A stretch of DNA of 64,000 nt from Diploptera punctata (GCA_030220185.1 JASPKZ010000422.1:1616001-1680000); one strand, 5' to 3'. Positions 1 to 11,830 are shown, numbered from the stretch's first letter. The notes: generated from the sequence alone by a model not told the origin. A program made the numbers and translations.

Positions 1-600
1 TATTTGTCGATGTGAAGAGTGATAGAACACATGTTTTGGTGTTAATGCAGACTCTTCATTACATGTACGCGGTGCTAGTTTTTGTGAGTTAGATATATCA
101 ATACCACTTTGCATTGTATATTAATGTTGTACTGCTATAATATGTTTCAGTAACGATATGAAATTAATGATTGCTACTATTATTTCACTCGGATGAGGGT
201 GTCAACGCCTGAAGTTTTACTTCCCATAACCATTTATATATTATAACATCTTCCAAAACCTGTATTATTTGCATTGTAGTATTTTATGGATGGTGTCCTT
301 CGGAATCCGCAAGGCAAGAAGAATATTAGTAGTTCTTCGGAATATTAGTAGACTAAACATATCTTGAAAAAGGACATTTGAAAACGAGTTAAATGCGTTA
401 GATAAAATGTGATTGTAATCTTTTCTACATAAAAGTATCCAAAATTCAACCATTTTTAGATACAATGAAATCAACATTACTAAGAAAAGTCAGACCAGAG
501 ACAGTTTATAAATTCTAATAAAACAATGGAAGTCATAACTTTGTTATCTTCTTTCTTCTTCATCCGTACTAGTCTTATACCTATTCTATAGGCATGTTAC
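1..600. other. AT-rich sequence, no gene recognised
   Basis: A 70-codon minus-strand frame lies at 265-477, but it matches nothing I recognise and has no flanking signals. No repeat family of this window was seen here. Confidence 0.5.
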
Positions 601-981
601 GATCTCACTGATGAATTTTGTATCCATTAGATCCTTGGACGGCAAGGAGATCTCTTCTCCGTTGGACAATAACTCCATCTGAACACATCGTCGCAAATTA
701 TTCATCCAGTTGTTCGGGTATTCATATATGTACTTAATGACTGGTTCTAAACGTAGTTCCTTCAAAATATGATTATTGCGTTTGTAATCTCACTTGATGT
801 ACCCTGCTGTATATCTCATGAATCTCATTTCACTGGAAGTTATCCTATTCTCCTCTCCTTTCCTTAAAGTCCACTCATCACTGCCATAATAACATGCAAG
901 TCTTGCTAAAGTTTTGTATAACCGTACTCTGATAACTTTCTTGGCTCGTGAAGATTTCATTGCATTTATTATTATTGTCAT
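601..981 (-). pseudogene. LINE reverse-transcriptase C-terminal tail, one in-frame stop
   Basis: The minus strand encodes the region just after the RT palm of non-LTR retrotransposons. The part from 981 to 793 reads LYKTLARLACYYGSDEWTLR, then ENRITSSEMRFMRYTAGYIK. A TGA stop at 790-792 stands where the family normally has Trp (the GYTKWDHKR stretch), and the same frame resumes as DYKRNNHILKELRLEPV and continues to about 601. The fragment is 5'-truncated, with no RT catalytic box, as is usual for dead LINE copies. Similar tails recur across this window, but this copy belongs to the EMRFMRRTAGY type rather than the RDEQTGEWR type seen at 38 and 45 kb. No function is expected. Confidence 0.8.
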
Positions 982-1259
982 TAATAATTTAATTTGATAT
1001 GTCTACTTCATCAAAATATGTATATGTATATCCAAAATAGGTATATGGATTTGCTCTCTCCAGTACCGTATTTTTGAATCTATACAAATTTTGCTACGTG
1101 CAGGATACTTTTCCATAAGGAAAAGATCATTTATTTTTGTGGCTTGTTAAATCTACTGATGCAATATCCGTAGTTGCTTACTTGATGGATATTTTGTTAA
1201 AATTATATAAAACTTTGTTATATGGATCAAAAATATTTAACATCAAATAAATTTACATG

Positions 1260-1618
1260 GGAACCGTCAGCCATTGCTCGCCGAAACCTACCTTGAAATT
1301 TTTCCCAGAGAAGCGTTGTGATGTACCAAAGCCTCGTCCAAAATATCGCTCTTAACTGCAAGGCACTAAATCCCAACACAAGATATTTCATTTAAACTAC
1401 AGGTAAGTAATACGACTGCTGAATTGATGGACTGGATAATCCTGACAATCTGCCCTCCTAACCGCGCCCGCCTCACTCCATTCCACTCTACTCAAGCATT
1501 TCTGGATCTTACTGTTAAAAGTGGCAGATGGTGTTTTGGACACGGCCTTCGTGCATCACAACGCTTCTGTGGGAGAAATTTCAAGGTGGGTTTCGTCGTG
1601 CAATGGTTGAAGTTCTCT
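1260..1618 (-). mobile_element. Long-TIR MITE, copy 1
   Basis: Non-autonomous DNA element of about 360 bp. The left end (AACCGTCAGCCATTGCTCG...) and the right end (...GTGCAATGGTTGAAGTTC) are imperfect inverted repeats of about 90-120 bp. Both arms include the AGAAGCGTTGTGATGTACCA block and its complement. The interior is inverted relative to the copies at 20368 and 55703, so this copy lies in the opposite orientation. It has no transposase. A short open frame at 1424-1624 lies within it and is not a gene. Confidence 0.75.
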
Positions 1619-1784
1619 TGTTAAAAGGATTAAAGCGGCTGAGATGAGACGATAAGACCCTTGGGGGGCTGCTCTCTTTTTTTATCGTTAGGTTTCCATT
1701 CTATAAGAATGAAACATCAGAATCATCACTGAAACCACAAAAAATAAAATAAAAACCCCATGTTACTTACCGATACTATTGTGA

Positions 1785-2871
1785 TCTAATATATAAAAAA
1801 TCAATGTCTGTTCGTGCTTCATGCGCTGCCACAACGTTCATCCGATTGTGATAGAGCTTTTTGAAAATGTTCAGGAGTTTCCTGGGAAGTTTTTAGGCTA
1901 TAAGAGAGTTGTAATACCCTTAAAAATCACCCTTTGTCGTAAAAAAATGTGTTTAAGTGTGTATTATGCCAGCATAAGTCTCGAATGCCTGGAGAAATGT
2001 CAACCAAATTTGGTGCATATGAATTATGATTCGGAAATGTGGCTGTAACTGGTAAAATACCCAGCACTCCTAGAGAGGGAAAAGAGGTGGATAACGAACT
2101 ATAGGCCTATATGTTCCAGCATAATTCTATAACCAAATCCGGTACGCGTATAACTTACAATCTGCAAAAGGTTCCAAGAGTCCTCTAATGCAACTAAAAG
2201 TGTGGTGAGAAATCTAAATAAATAAATAAAATAAAATTGAAAACAACAAATGTTAGTATCGAATTGATAATAATTTTTGGCGTCGCTAAGACATTAGTGG
2301 CAGTCCAATATAATTTATAGCCAAATTTGATCCATAGCATCTCTAAGGGAATGATGAAGGGTAATAACTAAAATAAAAAATGAATGGAAATTTATGTCGA
2401 ATCCCTATTTTTTAAATCGGTAAGCTGATTGGTGGCAATCCAGATGGTATTTGAGCCCAGGTTTGACCATCGCCCCCCCCATGAGGGTGAAGGGGTAAAT
2501 AAGTTAAAACTGGGTGAGATTAGTGTCGAATCCATAGTGTTTGGGGTCGCGAATCTGATGGTCCGGATGCCATTTACGCTCAAGTTTGACCCTTACATTC
2601 TTAAGAGGGTGAGGAGTGAAACATAAAATGTTGAAAATGGCCGAGATTAGTGTCGAAACCATGGTCTTCGGGATCGATTATAATCAGATAGTTATCTGAT
2701 TGGTGACAGCTTCGATGTCGTTTATACCCATATTAGTTCTCTAGCAACCCTAAGAAAGAGAAGTAATATTTCCAAATTTACCGAGAATGGAGTCGAATCC
2801 ACAGTTTTTGGTGATAGTTGCCAAGATAATGAAATCAATAAATGTCCTAGCACCGCTGGGCAATCAGCTAG
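1785..2871 (+). mobile_element. Non-autonomous Helitron, complete ends
   Basis: The element begins TCTAATATATAAAAA at 1785, right after an A at 1784. It ends GCACCGCTGGGCAATCAGCTAG at 2850-2871 and is followed by T at 2872. This is the A[TC...CTAG]T arrangement of Helitrons, which insert between A and T without a target duplication. The first 250 bp resemble the repeats at 15788 and 19586. The middle holds degenerate tandem units (next entry). No Rep/helicase coding is visible, so movement would need a partner. Confidence 0.85.
2255..2830 (+). repeat. Degenerate ~130-bp tandem repeats inside the Helitron
   Basis: Four to five diverged units of about 125-145 bp, each marked by GTCGAATCC (or GTCGAAACC) near its start, at about 2258, 2397, 2523, 2654 and 2790. 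Each then carries a TTTGACC/CATGAGGGTGA-like stretch in its second half. Internal minisatellites are common in non-autonomous Helitrons. Confidence 0.7.
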
Positions 2872-2879
2872 TTTTATAA

Positions 2880-3370
2880 TTTAAAAAAAAAGTTTACTGA
2901 GATAACAGGTGCGGTCACATATCACGGATGCTCGGTGATAGGTTACCTCAGTGAAGATTTAAGAAGCGATGGAGAGACCAGCTCATCTCAGATGCAACAG
3001 ACCAGAAATTTAATCCTTGTTAGAATCTTACGAGATAACAGTTATAAACATGCAAATATTTTGACAAGAAATAGAACCAGATGGAAAATACTTGTTACAA
3101 TGTTTTCCAGTTATGAACAAAATTATATGGTCATGGATATTTTATTATATTTTTGTTTCAGTTTTATTTATATCCTTAAAGAGACTAACTGGACCTAGTT
3201 CCAGATCGCTTACATAAAGAAATATTTCCGGTGGTATAATAGATACGCCTCAGTTAACTTACTAGCAAACATGCTAACCATTATGAATAAATAATAATTA
3301 ATTGAAGAAATTGAGAATGAAATCCAATTTTAGCATAAATATGTTGGGAACCAAACTTAGAATATACTAT
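2880..3370. other. No gene recognised
   Basis: A plus-strand open frame of 87 codons (2935-3198) has no recognisable motif. Otherwise plain AT-rich sequence. Confidence 0.4.
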
Positions 3371-3377
3371 ATTGACT

Positions 3378-3500
3378 GAGGTTTTCACGGCCGGAGTTAT
3401 TATGATGATCTTGTAGAAGATTTCCGGGCTGTTGGCCGTAGTCTTCAGGCTTGTAGTTCCCCGACGTTTCGCCAGAACCTGTGTCCGGCATCCTCAAGGT
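3378..3500 (-). repeat. Dispersed repeat with GGCGAAACGTCGGG core
   Basis: The minus strand reads GAGGATGCCGGACACAGG, then TTCTGGCGAAACGTCGGGG and AACTACAAGCCTGAAGACTA. From general experience this block is a widespread arthropod repeat tail, probably of a retroelement, but I cannot name the class from the sequence alone. Confidence 0.5.
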
Positions 3501-3708
3501 TTGTCTTTTAAAATATACTTATTTTATATTACCAATAATATTTAATTCGAGAGATCTTACTCCCATCGTAAAATCAGCTAAACGGTTCAAGCTCCCAACA
3601 TTCACGCGAGAATGCTTCTCTGTAGGTCGTTATGTTGTAAACATGAATATGTGTGGTCCAGAGTTTAAGAAAAATCTTCTGACAGGGATAACGTTAAATT
3701 ACTCGGAT

Positions 3709-4062
3709 ATGTAGTCTCGGGGTAGCGAGCTGCCTTGTCACGCAGTGGGCCCGAAAGTTAGATCCTCGGTCGGGACAAGTTTCCTGGGTGAATTTTTTTC
3801 TGGATTTTCTTCATCTTTAAGACAAATGCCAGGAAACTTTAAGGCCCAAACGGTCCCCGAACACCATCTGGCCATCACTATCATCCTCACCTCATTTATA
3901 ATAATTTTAGGATTAAGACCACTCTTGGCGCATCATCACCTATCATATATCATCGGGGCAGCGTAACCCCATTTTCTAGTCGCCCCAACCCCAGAAGTGG
4001 GTTACACGTACGCCAGTGTCAGGAGAGAATACCAGAAATATCGTAATGACAACCTGGTGGTT
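3709..4062 (+). mobile_element. tRNA-headed SINE, type-B tail
   Basis: The decayed tRNA-Asp-like head (GCCTTGTCACGCAGTGGGCC) is followed by the shared SINE body (GACAAATGCCAGGAAACTTT, GGCCCAAACGGTCCCCGAA). Instead of the usual tail it has the type-B tail: ATCGGGGCAGCGTAACCCC, CGCCCCAACCCCAGAAGTGG and a final CCTGGTGG. The same tail occurs at 43.2, 50.8 and 57.3 kb. The head is mutated enough that its box B is broken. Confidence 0.85.
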
Positions 4063-4069
4063 TCAATAA

Positions 4070-4760
4070 AAAATACATGTTTTATTAGAATAATTACTTT
4101 TTTATTATTTCTCTTTTTTTTAATTTAAACTATAAATGTAGATATGGTGAACTCAAACTGGAAATTGTAGAAGTCCAATAGCTAGTATTTAAAAAATAAT
4201 AATCCCTACATTTCTTAAGGCTTTATTCTTACTTCTTTCGTGACATGTCTCTGTATACTCGTTTAATGGGTACCGTGTGTAAACAAAAGAGAGGGCAGGG
4301 AGAGGGACGATTTAATCGGTTGAGTTTGTGATTGCTATTCGTAAATCCCGAATCCAAATCCTGGTATTTTACTCCCATAAAAAAATCTCCGCGCTATGAT
4401 GGCGGTGTAGTGTGTCACGAGAGTGTTGAGTTCGCATTCCATTGGGTAGTAATGACGTGGCGATTGTTGTTCCAATGTACTCTACATAACATCCAACAAG
4501 ATTTATTGTGTTAATTTGACTGTTATACTCATGACGTCACACTAGTTTTAAATGTTATATTAGTTATAGGTGTTATATTAGTTTCTAATTAAGTTACAGC
4601 TCATTGCCAAACTATGTTTTCGAAATGTACAATACAACCTAGACTCGCGTGGCGTTCAGCTCAGCCGCATTCCTTCGTGAGATTTTTTTTCTTTGGGAGT
4701 ACAGTACTGGTGAATCTGATAGAGGTTTTATGTGATTTTGTCATATAATTCTCATGGCAT
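4070..4760. other. No gene recognised
   Basis: AT-rich. A 60-codon plus frame (4332-4514) has no supporting motif. Confidence 0.4.
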
Positions 4761-4791
4761 TGATTTTGTTCTCTTTTTTTTTCAGGTAAGT
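4761..4791 (+). promoter_or_regulatory. Candidate recursive (zero-exon) splice site
   Basis: A pyrimidine run (4769-4782, mostly T) leads into TTCAG ending at 4785, and GTAAGT starts at 4786 with no exon between. This is the 3'/5' splice-site juxtaposition used at ratchet points in long insect introns. A second GTAAGT lies at 4820. It is a sequence match only; no flanking exon of a host gene is visible in the window. Confidence 0.35.
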
Positions 4792-4824
4792 TCTATTTTG
4801 TTTCGGATTCATTCAGAGGGTAAG

Positions 4825-6090
4825 TAACAAGTCACAATATTGATATACGAATTCTTGGTTTATTTTGTGCGTTATAATTGAAACTGTTAAAAGAATAGGG
4901 TTTAGATTGTGGCACTGGAGAAAAATAATGAAGTAAAGATTATTTCAAACATTTCTTGATTGAAAGAGAAAGACGAAACAAGTTGCCTTAAAAGGCAGCA
5001 GAAAGACAAGTTGGTACATGGAATACGGTAACTTATCTCTCCTTCTAAAGTGATTACTGTTTACATACAATTAGCATCAGTGGCGGCTCTCACTGCTCTT
5101 TCGCTGAATCTTACAGGTATTTTATTTGAAGTTAAAATAAAACAAATAATATAGTAGAGCGTTTGTTAATAACAAAGTAGTGGAACTATTTGATTATTGT
5201 ATTATTTTAAGAATTAATAATTTATTTTATTTTCAGTAAATTATATGAAGATTAATCTGTATTACGAACTAAATACAATTAGTAGACCTTCATTGATTTT
5301 GTTTTTCCTTCGATTTCTGCATATCTATTAAATAGGAGCTGTCTATTAGATCATCCATATTGTTTTGTTTTATTGTTAATACTGTGTCTATTGATTTTAA
5401 CTAGCATTAACATTGTTATAATAATACTTAGTAGTGTTTGTTCAATTTTTTAATTTGTTTGATATTATTAGTATTAATTTTACTGTTTTAAATACTATTA
5501 TTATTGTCGGTTTGTTCAAGTTTTCATTTATTGTAAATAATACAGTACCGTATACTGCATATGTACGCCGAAGTGCTCTATTTTCAATGTGTCCCCTATA
5601 CCAAACAATTTAAAGAAGGTTTATTTGCAAAAATAAGTTGAACGAATTAAGTTACTTAAAAATCAGTACACTTCCACGAAGTCCCTACGGTAACATGTAG
5701 AATGTTCAGTCTGTATTAAATTTTCGTCCATATCCGCTGCAACATGTGCAGAGTGATGATACCAATGCCTTCTACAATCCGATTGCAGTCAATAAGCATA
5801 ACGTTCGGATTAGAGGTAATTAAAACCATATTGCATTAGGAAAACAGTATGAGATAAACTTTGGGACAAATCTTAAGGGATTTTCTTCCACATGGAGAGA
5901 TCATTGAGCAAAGGCGGCAAAACCCTCATTATTGTCAGTCGCTGAAATTTTGCGAGGTTGTCAGTGTTTCTCTTTTAAGAATATTTCCTCAGTTTTTGTC
6001 AGTATTTGTTTGTATACTGGGAAAGACAACTTTATCAACTTTTTTTTTTCGCCACGTGCTAAGGAGGATCTGATTGGGTTTAGCTAGTGG
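4825..6090. other. AT-rich, no gene recognised
   Basis: The plus frame at 5861-6073 has no recognisable motif. It lies just upstream of the transposase relic that follows, but I could not align it to a transposase N-terminus. Confidence 0.4.
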
Positions 6091-6117
6091 AAAGGGAGCG
6101 TTTGAAAGAATATATAT

Positions 6118-6545
6118 TTAGATTTGTCTCACTATAGCCCAAAAGTGAACGTTTGGTGTGGCCTCATATCCAAAACGATCACTTAGATTATCCTTGCAGA
6201 TATGACCGTCACAGGAGTGAGGTACCTAGTTGAAGATCTGCAACGAACCTATGGTTTCAAGAAGATGGCGCTATACCCCACTAGCCGTTCCATGTTCTAA
6301 AATTCCTGAAATAATGAAATATTTCCATAACCCCTTGACGTGACCTCCACATCTCCCTTACATCATACAATTATTTTTTTAGGGGCTACGTGAAGGACAG
6401 GGTGTTCACCACTTCAGTGTTGGACCTTCGAGACGTCCACATCCGTATTTTATAATCCATTGTTACCGGAAGTCCGAAAATGTGGGAGAGGATTTAATAC
6501 AAACGGGACATTCTTTGTATCACCGCTGGGACTGAATATAAGTGT
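6118..6545 (+). pseudogene. IS630/mariner-type transposase relic
   Basis: Broken reading frames resemble the second half of a DDE transposase of the IS630-Tc1-mariner group. SPKVNVWCGLISKTIT is followed by ILADMTVTGVRYLVEDLQ near 6130-6240, where the family has the SPKVNVWCAL and EETVTGxxYLxML stretches. After a degraded middle, a different frame gives DLHISLTSYNYFFRGYVKDR near 6350-6395, matching the (SP)DLTPCDFFLWGxVKDxVY block around the third catalytic Asp. Then comes RDVHIRIL and a WERI...CITAGT tail like the family C-terminus. The second catalytic Asp region is not recognisable. Several stops and frameshifts make it dead. It is a different lineage from the element at 17087-18740. Confidence 0.65.
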
Positions 6546-6549
6546 ATCC

Positions 6550-8430
6550 ATTTGTTTTTAGAACTTAATAACTAATACAACTTATTTTTCAAAGTAAACC
6601 TTCTTAGGACTTTATTTGTTAGATATAGTGAGCGCATTGAAAATAGGACATTTGAGTGTAGACACCCTATACTGTGATAGTTATTTTTAATGTAATTGTG
6701 TTTATAACTTGCTGAGTGGGAGAGAAGGCTATAAGGACTAATTCCAAGGGCCAAAAAATGAATAAAAACTAAATACTGAATGTGTTGCAAACCAAAACAT
6801 TTAATGGAATGCCATGAAGAAATTGGCATAGAATTGATTGAGAATGCAGTCTTCTATTCAATAGCGTTTAGATTGAGTTCGCGTAATCGACACTCGTCAC
6901 AAGTACTTAATAACGTGATTTTAGAATCATTCGGGGATATATAAATTATTCAAAATTACAGTGGGGCAAGTTGTTCTCCTCAGAAGTCAAGTGTAACAAA
7001 TGTGTAAATTCAGTTCAAGCCTCCATGTAAAATTTGGATCAAGTCGACATTCTTAGAAAGATAACATTACAGCATATTTGTTCCCAATTTATTACAGGAC
7101 CTTTTGCTTTTCTGGAAAGCGATTGCCATTTTTACAAATTGTGTTTCTCATTTTTTGCAAACATTTTTTAATGTTTGACTCCCATTTACTAGATGGGAGG
7201 ATTCATTAAATCCCACTTGATGTTAAAACAGGTCAAAAGGCCTAATTTGATGAAGCAGAAGAAGAAGAAGAAGAAGCAAACATTTTTTATTTTTTTACAT
7301 TTCTGTTTAGATAGTTCTCAAAATAAAAATCTGAAAATTGACAGAATTACTTACCTTCTCAAATGTAGGTTCCATGCCAAATTATATCAAAAACGGAAGT
7401 GGTGAGGCCAAAAACTATTTTTTTTTATTTCTCCGACCCATAGAATTTCTCATATCTGATTTAGTCCTCTGTTCTTTTAACCTACCCATAGGCTATTTCC
7501 GATAGAATCAAGTTTCATAAACTTAACAAGTACAATTCACCGATAAGGTTCAGCCCATATCAGCGAGCAAGCTATTGGTCTCATGACATTTCAAGGACAG
7601 TATATAATCAAATTATCATCTTAGTAGCAGATGTTCAGATATGGAAGAAAATATTTAATACGTCATTATGTATTCATTAATTTATTGGTCGGAATGGTCC
7701 TTCAAAAATTAGAGACAATACCGAAATCAGACACGACAGAACAAATTAAAATTACAATGAACATGCTTTTAAAATATTCATTAAGAATTACACGTTTAAA
7801 TTGATGCAAATTTGAAATTTATTTAACAATTAATTGAAGTTATAAAATTGCATCTCCCTTAAAATATTTGATAGTTTTTGGTCTGCAATATATATATAAG
7901 GGTTTCAACCAAGTAAATAATTCTGCCAATTTTCAGACTTTTATTTTCAAAATTATCTAATATACAGATATGTAAAAAAATATTTATATATTTGTAAATA
8001 AAAAGTATTACAAAAATATAGGGTTCCATGTACGAAAAGTGACGTGTCGTAAAACGTTTCTGGTGACAAACTAATCTAACAATGACTAGATACGTACAGT
8101 ACTTTCTTTAATAATATACTTTATTATTTGTTTATTTATTTATACTGACATAGTTAAAACTGTAAGGCCTTTTCTTACCAGTCAAATAATGGAGAAATAA
8201 TATATATGGAATTTTATATAACATAATACGAAAACATAATTAGTAAATTTTAATATATTTATTCTAGTAAAACTTGAGTCAATCTGAATTATTATCAACA
8301 GCACGGTATGGATCTATTGATCCATTCTGTCCCCATTAGAACTGTTGCTTCCATCGAAATCTCGGACGACCAACATTTAAAATAAATTATATCAATTTTA
8401 AAAAATTGAAACAAATAAATAAACTTCATT
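6550..8430. other. AT-rich, no gene recognised
   Basis: Contains a short (GAA)n run at 7257-7277, and at 6715-6750 a sequence like a LINE 3' tail (GAGTGGGAGAGAAGGCTATA). Frames at 6572-6829 (minus) and 7193-7405 (plus) show no motif. Confidence 0.4.
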
Positions 8431-8433
8431 GCG

Positions 8434-8767
8434 CAAAAGGCCTAGAAGACCCTTGCCCTACTCCCCGGCTGATGGCTTCACTTCCACACGTGTTAATCTA
8501 AGAGGTAGACAATCATGCAGCCAGTGTAGGAGCGACATCTGATCAGCATGTCGAGTCCCCCAGCCATTATAGCTGGTTTTCTCAACACGAACTCTCTACG
8601 TATTCTAGTTACCTAAATTCCTCACGATACTGGGTGGGCACCGTTCCCATGCTGGCAGAAATTCCATAAGAAAAAAATTTACCCCGTGGCGACTGGAATC
8701 ATCGTAAATCCCATAGCTTTGCGCCAAATGCATCCTGCCTTAACCACTCGGCTACGGCACGGACAAG
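8434..8767 (-). mobile_element. SINE with Ser/Leu-tRNA-like head, copy 1
   Basis: Read on the minus strand it starts with GCCGTAGCCGAGTGGTTAAG, a box-A-like segment of class II tRNAs. Then come GCTATGGGATTTACGATG, the ATTTCTGCCAGCATGGGAAC body and a CAAGGGTCTTCTAGGCCTTT end. At least six copies or fragments of this family occur in the window (8.4, 9.4, 24.5, 49.6, 51.8, 61.1 kb). Confidence 0.75.
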
Positions 8768-9365
8768 AGTAAATAACGTAAACCGCCAATTAATCTTCTG
8801 AAAAGAATATGAATATATTTGGAGGTGATAAAATAACTAGCTTGGTGTAGAAGTTTTCATATATGTAATTTGTTTTTAAAAAGTAAAAAAAAAAACCTAC
8901 TTGCAATATTGTTGAAAAGTAAGTCTCATATCACGTTTATAACCTGTCGTGTGATACAATTTATTTTTAATTACGTGGGTGTATCAGTTTTTTTATACAT
9001 GTGTCGATTAATAATTCACCCAAGTCATTAGCGACGCGTGTAAGCGAACGAATCGGAGCGAAGGAAGTTGGAATGACAGCTCAACTAATGTTTCTGCCAT
9101 GCGCCACCAGGAAGCGGTAGTGTTTGTACCACATTCAAGGACTTTCAATCTCTCTTGATTTTCTCAATCTCGATTCTAGCATTTGTTTATTACTCACTGA
9201 GGAATATTAGCTATAACATGCTGTACACTTAATATAGTTAAACCTATAACACACACAGACATGTATATATTATGAGAGGAATAAAAACATATTTACACGG
9301 AGGTACATGTATACGTTCTTACATTGTTAAGACTAAGAGATAATTTCGAAAAATTTCGAGATTAC
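8768..9365. other. No gene recognised
   Basis: AT-rich. A slightly CpG-richer patch at 9020-9120 stands out from its surroundings but carries no recognisable signal. Confidence 0.4.
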
Positions 9366-9369
9366 TCAG

Positions 9370-9662
9370 TGGTGCAGCAGACCTCGAAGACCCTTGGTCT
9401 ACCAGGCGGCTGCAGCTTAACATTCAATATAGGAATGACGTATGGTCAACATGATTGGTTCCCCAGCAGTTACAGCTAGTTTTCTCAACTGGAGCCGCTA
9501 TTTATTGTAGCTACCCAAATTATCCATGATGCCGAGTGGATACCGGTCCCATAATGACCAAAATTTCACGATAAAATGTTTTCCCCATTGGGAGTCCAAC
9601 CAGCAGCCCCTAGCTGCAGCCAAAGCATGATGCCTTAAACCGCTCGGCTACGATCCGGGATA
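9370..9662 (-). mobile_element. SINE with Ser/Leu-tRNA-like head, copy 2
   Basis: Same family as 8434-8767: the head on the minus strand reads CGTAGCCGAGCGGTTTAAGG (9637-9656), and the tail end is CAAGGGTCTTCGAGGTCTGC. It lies 600 bp from copy 1 in the same orientation. Confidence 0.75.
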
Positions 9663-9664
9663 GA

Positions 9665-10400
9665 CTAAAGATAAGAAATAGATAAGGGATGTGAGGCACA
9701 TACTTACGTACATACATAGCGGACTGTTGAGCAAGTATGCTTGTAATCATCATACGGAGTTCTTACATGGTGAAATATTTCGTAATTTTCTGATGACCTT
9801 ATTGTATGTTTCGTTATAAATTTTCTCACAAAATAACAAATGGTTTTGTAAGTGCGTTTATAGATTTTTTTTAAATTAAGTAAGCTATGCCCAAAAGCTC
9901 ATTGGTTTTGAAAAAAATATTTACAAACAATTATGATATATCCAATTCAAAGTCTACCCCATGAAATAATACATTATGAATATCTTATAGCATCACGTAT
10001 CTTAAATAATATTGGAATGAATCAATTTCTGAAATAAAATTTTTAGAATCAAATGGAGTAAGACAGTGTATACTCTATAAATCACAATAATTAACGAATG
10101 CGATTTTGTAACTCAGTTGTTTGAGCACATCTAAGATTGTTTCTGAAAAACGAATATTAAGAACCTACGTTCACATACTTATTGGTTTTAAACGATATAA
10201 ATCATTCGCCTCAGAAGACGAGGTACACTCGCTCAACCGTTGTTTTATATATTTTGCAATATTTTGTACATCCCTTGGCAAGGTAATTATTTTTTTTAAC
10301 ATTTAACTTGGATAGAACGGGTACAAAGAGCTATGAATATCAGAGGATTGGAGGAAGATCAATGGATGGACAGAGAGGAATGGCGTTTAGTTTCCGGAAG
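9665..10400. other. No gene recognised
   Basis: AT-rich. Short plus frames at 10121-10306 and 10308-10571 are unsupported; the second is mostly microsatellite translation. Confidence 0.4.
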
Positions 10401-10404
10401 ACGG

Positions 10405-10408
<4 letters not shown>

Positions 10409-10439
<31 letters not shown>
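10409..10439. repeat. (AT)n microsatellite
   Basis: About 15 perfect AT units. Confidence 0.95.
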
Positions 10440-10440
<1 letters not shown>

Positions 10441-10497
10441 TTTATACGTTAGTGCGCTACCATTTATGCTATTCAGGCTCCCAATGCAACCATAATT

Positions 10498-10500
<3 letters not shown>

Positions 10501-10543
<43 letters not shown>

Positions 10544-10550
10544 TTTCTTT
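10501..10550. repeat. (CTTT)n microsatellite
   Basis: About 11 TTTC units with one TTCC variant, starting after an ATCT run. Confidence 0.95.
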
Positions 10551-11220
10551 ATATACAATTCTCTATCGTAAGAGGCAGCGAGACTCCGTTCATAATGCAA
10601 TCTAACTTCTTCTATGACTAGAAAGCATTTTAATAAGAATACTTTACTTTATAGCAGTAACATTATATTTCGATGTTATAATTTAATTTTGATATTATCA
10701 ATGAAGGCCAATTATTGTTTGAAAAGAAAAAAAAAGTAATGCCTTAAGTGGGATTTGAACAGAAGACCTTTAATTTTATACGTTAGCGTGTACCATTTAC
10801 ACATTTCGTTCGTCATGGTGTTCGGAAATAATTATTTTAATACAACTTCACGTTTCAAGTTAAACTATTGAATTATTTTTAAAAAAAGGGCGGTATTGCT
10901 GAGTTATGGGCGAACCATTCACAATATCAGAATATTTTCGTCTTATACTTTAGTCTTTTTAGTAGGATATAATAACTATTCCCTGCTGTAGTGCTTTAGT
11001 GAAAGAATTGGAATTCGGGACTATAGGATTACGGTTAGAAGAAAATGATGTTGAGGCTGTGTGTCCAGGCAAGTTGCGGCGTGAGGACCGTCCAGTTTTT
11101 GTTATGTTTTCCTTTTAAGGAGATACAGGATATGTAACTAGACATTCTTCCTACTGGACCCTCCTCTTCTTTTCAAGCTCTTGGCTGTTTTAGTATATAT
11201 TTTTTAACGTTCTTATATAG
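10551..11220. other. No gene recognised; one tRNA-like SINE scrap
   Basis: Around 10745-10800 GGGATTTGAACAGAAGACC resembles a box B read from the minus strand and probably marks a SINE relic. The rest is AT-rich. Confidence 0.4.
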
Positions 11221-11224
11221 ACGC

Positions 11225-11400
11225 ATCGGCCTCGGTATTCTGGGGGTTAAGATCATAATCTCTTTACCTGAGGGTCGCGAGTTCGAACCCAGCCAGGGTC
11301 GATGTATTATTTCAGAATGGAAAAATCCAAAGGACAAAACCTCCGGGAGGGACTTAATTCGTAGGTCTAGAGTATGAAGGTATTCGGTTTCGTAAAATAA
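11225..11400 (+). mobile_element. tRNA-headed SINE (GAGGGTCGCGAG family), copy 1
   Basis: The head includes GGGTTAAGATC and the box-B segment GAGTTCGAACCCAGCCAGGG. It is followed by GGAAAAATCCAAAGGACAAA and CCTCCGGGAGGGACTTAA, shared with copies at 19.2, 31.4 and 56.5 kb. Truncated at the 3' end. Confidence 0.75.
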
Positions 11401-11726
11401 CTTCAAGCCGAAATTGGTGCTTCTGAGAAAAAATTATTCCCATCATATAATACCTTAGTTGATTATTAGGTGACTCTTGTCAGTTCAGGCATATTTTAAA
11501 ACGTGATTAATATTTCCTCAAGTGGGAATTTTAAAACTATTCCACGAGAAAACCAGCAAATCTCGTAACTCTGCACTAAGGCACGATCGCTCGGCGAAAG
11601 GACGAGATCTTTAATAAGTCTAATTAATGGGCATATATAGGATAATATTTACCATAGTACTTAAACACAGGGTATGTATCGTGATGGATACTGGATATTA
11701 ATGCTAAAACTTTAGTGATTATACAC

Positions 11727-11805
11727 TTTCCTTATATAATCATTAAACGACTGTTGTTGCATTAGGCCTATACTCACATCTCTTTGCACCATCTCCCATT
11801 TATTT
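11727..11805 (+). repeat. Direct repeat, copy 1
   Basis: A 79-bp segment (core CATTAAACGACTGTTGTTGC then ATTAGGCCTATACTC) is repeated almost exactly at 13407-13465, where 20 bp between two CTC motifs are missing. The two lie 1.68 kb apart in direct orientation. Confidence 0.85.
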
Positions 11806-11830
11806 GAACCGTTTTGATGCTATAACTTAC

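Noticed and set aside
790..981. Short intact protein gene
   Set aside because: The reading continues past the stop with family-specific sequence, so it is a LINE pseudogene piece.
3745..3966. 73-codon ORF
   Set aside because: Lies wholly inside a type-B SINE; the same artefact appears in other SINE copies (26558, 31757, 41791).
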